Below, piece after piece: positions 4,923-5,004 of a stretch of DNA of 5,004 bases (position 1 is the stretch's first letter; each line of letters opens with the position of its first letter). The stretch spans positions 1 through 5,004 of the forward strand of contig DATKDU010000171.1 in the NCBI GenBank assembly GCA_035512595.1, written 5' to 3'. The DNA comes from DATKDU01 sp035512595 (lineage in GTDB: Bacteria > Planctomycetota > Planctomycetia > Pirellulales > Pirellulaceae). The translations under genes were made by a program, and so were the position numbers. The notes beneath the pieces were generated by a model. That model was given only the letters and a program-made list of their open reading frames with translations, had not been told where the DNA came from and ran no database searches.

Positions 4923-5004
4923 TCAGGGAAGCGCCGCACATGTGAACAACATCTCTGCCGAGTGGCTGGGCGTGGCCTGGGGCCGTCTCAGCGCGAAGGG
5001 CTCG
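4923..5004 (-). CDS. Possible C-terminal end of a gene entering from the right edge
   Basis: One minus-strand frame is open from the window edge and ends with TGA at 4925-4923, 26 bases before the terminator hairpin, where a real stop codon would be expected. It reads EPFALRRPQATPSHSAEML then FTCAALP. The 26 residues match no family I know. A second frame is open straight through the terminator and is less likely. The terminated transcript could also be a non-coding RNA. Very uncertain. Confidence 0.25.
   Translation of the reverse strand, partial: EPFALRRPQATPSHSAEMLFTCAALP

Noticed and set aside
4733..4939. A 68-residue minus-strand frame starting at GTG
   Set aside because: It runs through the intrinsic terminator and the epimerase promoter and resembles no family.

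Overview
The window is GC-rich bacterial chromosome, most likely from a soil-type Acidobacteriota, perhaps Solibacter/Bryobacter-like. This placement is an inference. It rests on a secreted DUF1080 protein, a Lys/Ala-rich histone-like protein, and dispersed CAGAGCCGCG...CGGTGAGGAC repeats that resemble repeats I recall from such genomes. No rRNA, tRNA or CRISPR array was seen.

Layout. (1) 21-1716, plus strand: a two-gene unit. The first gene encodes a bacterial archaeo-eukaryotic release-factor-like (baeRF/Rv2629-type) protein. The second, 22 bases downstream, encodes a very basic histone-H1-like protein with 16-residue repeats. Both could act in a stress or dormancy state, on ribosomes and nucleic acid respectively, but that is inference. 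(2) 1717-2053: an intergenic area holding a 97-bp MITE-like element with 11-bp terminal inverted repeats and flanking TGA triplets. It sits inside a copy of a dispersed repeat, and an uninterrupted copy follows at 1974-2043. (3) 2054-2764, minus strand: a secreted DUF1080 (3-keto-disaccharide hydrolase-like) protein. (4) 2765-3489: a long stretch without a protein gene. It contains more repeat copies, a strong plus-strand terminator with folded sequence ahead of it (a possible small RNA), and a second, inverted MITE-like copy in the equivalent site of another dispersed repeat. (5) 3489-3748, minus strand: a decayed DUF3800 gene, recognisable only when three reading frames are joined and absent from simple ORF calls. 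(6) 3828-4733, minus strand: a TIGR01777-type NAD(P)-dependent epimerase/SDR39U1-like protein with a plausible sigma-70 promoter. (7) 4863-5004: an intrinsic terminator on the minus strand for a transcript entering from beyond the right edge.

The most notable points are the paired MITE-like elements nested at the same position of a host repeat with an empty-site comparison in the same window, the frameshifted DUF3800 relic, the orphan terminator with possible structured RNA, and the release-factor-like plus histone-like gene pair. The genes on the two strands do not form one pathway. The centre looks like accessory, repeat-rich sequence between housekeeping-type genes.
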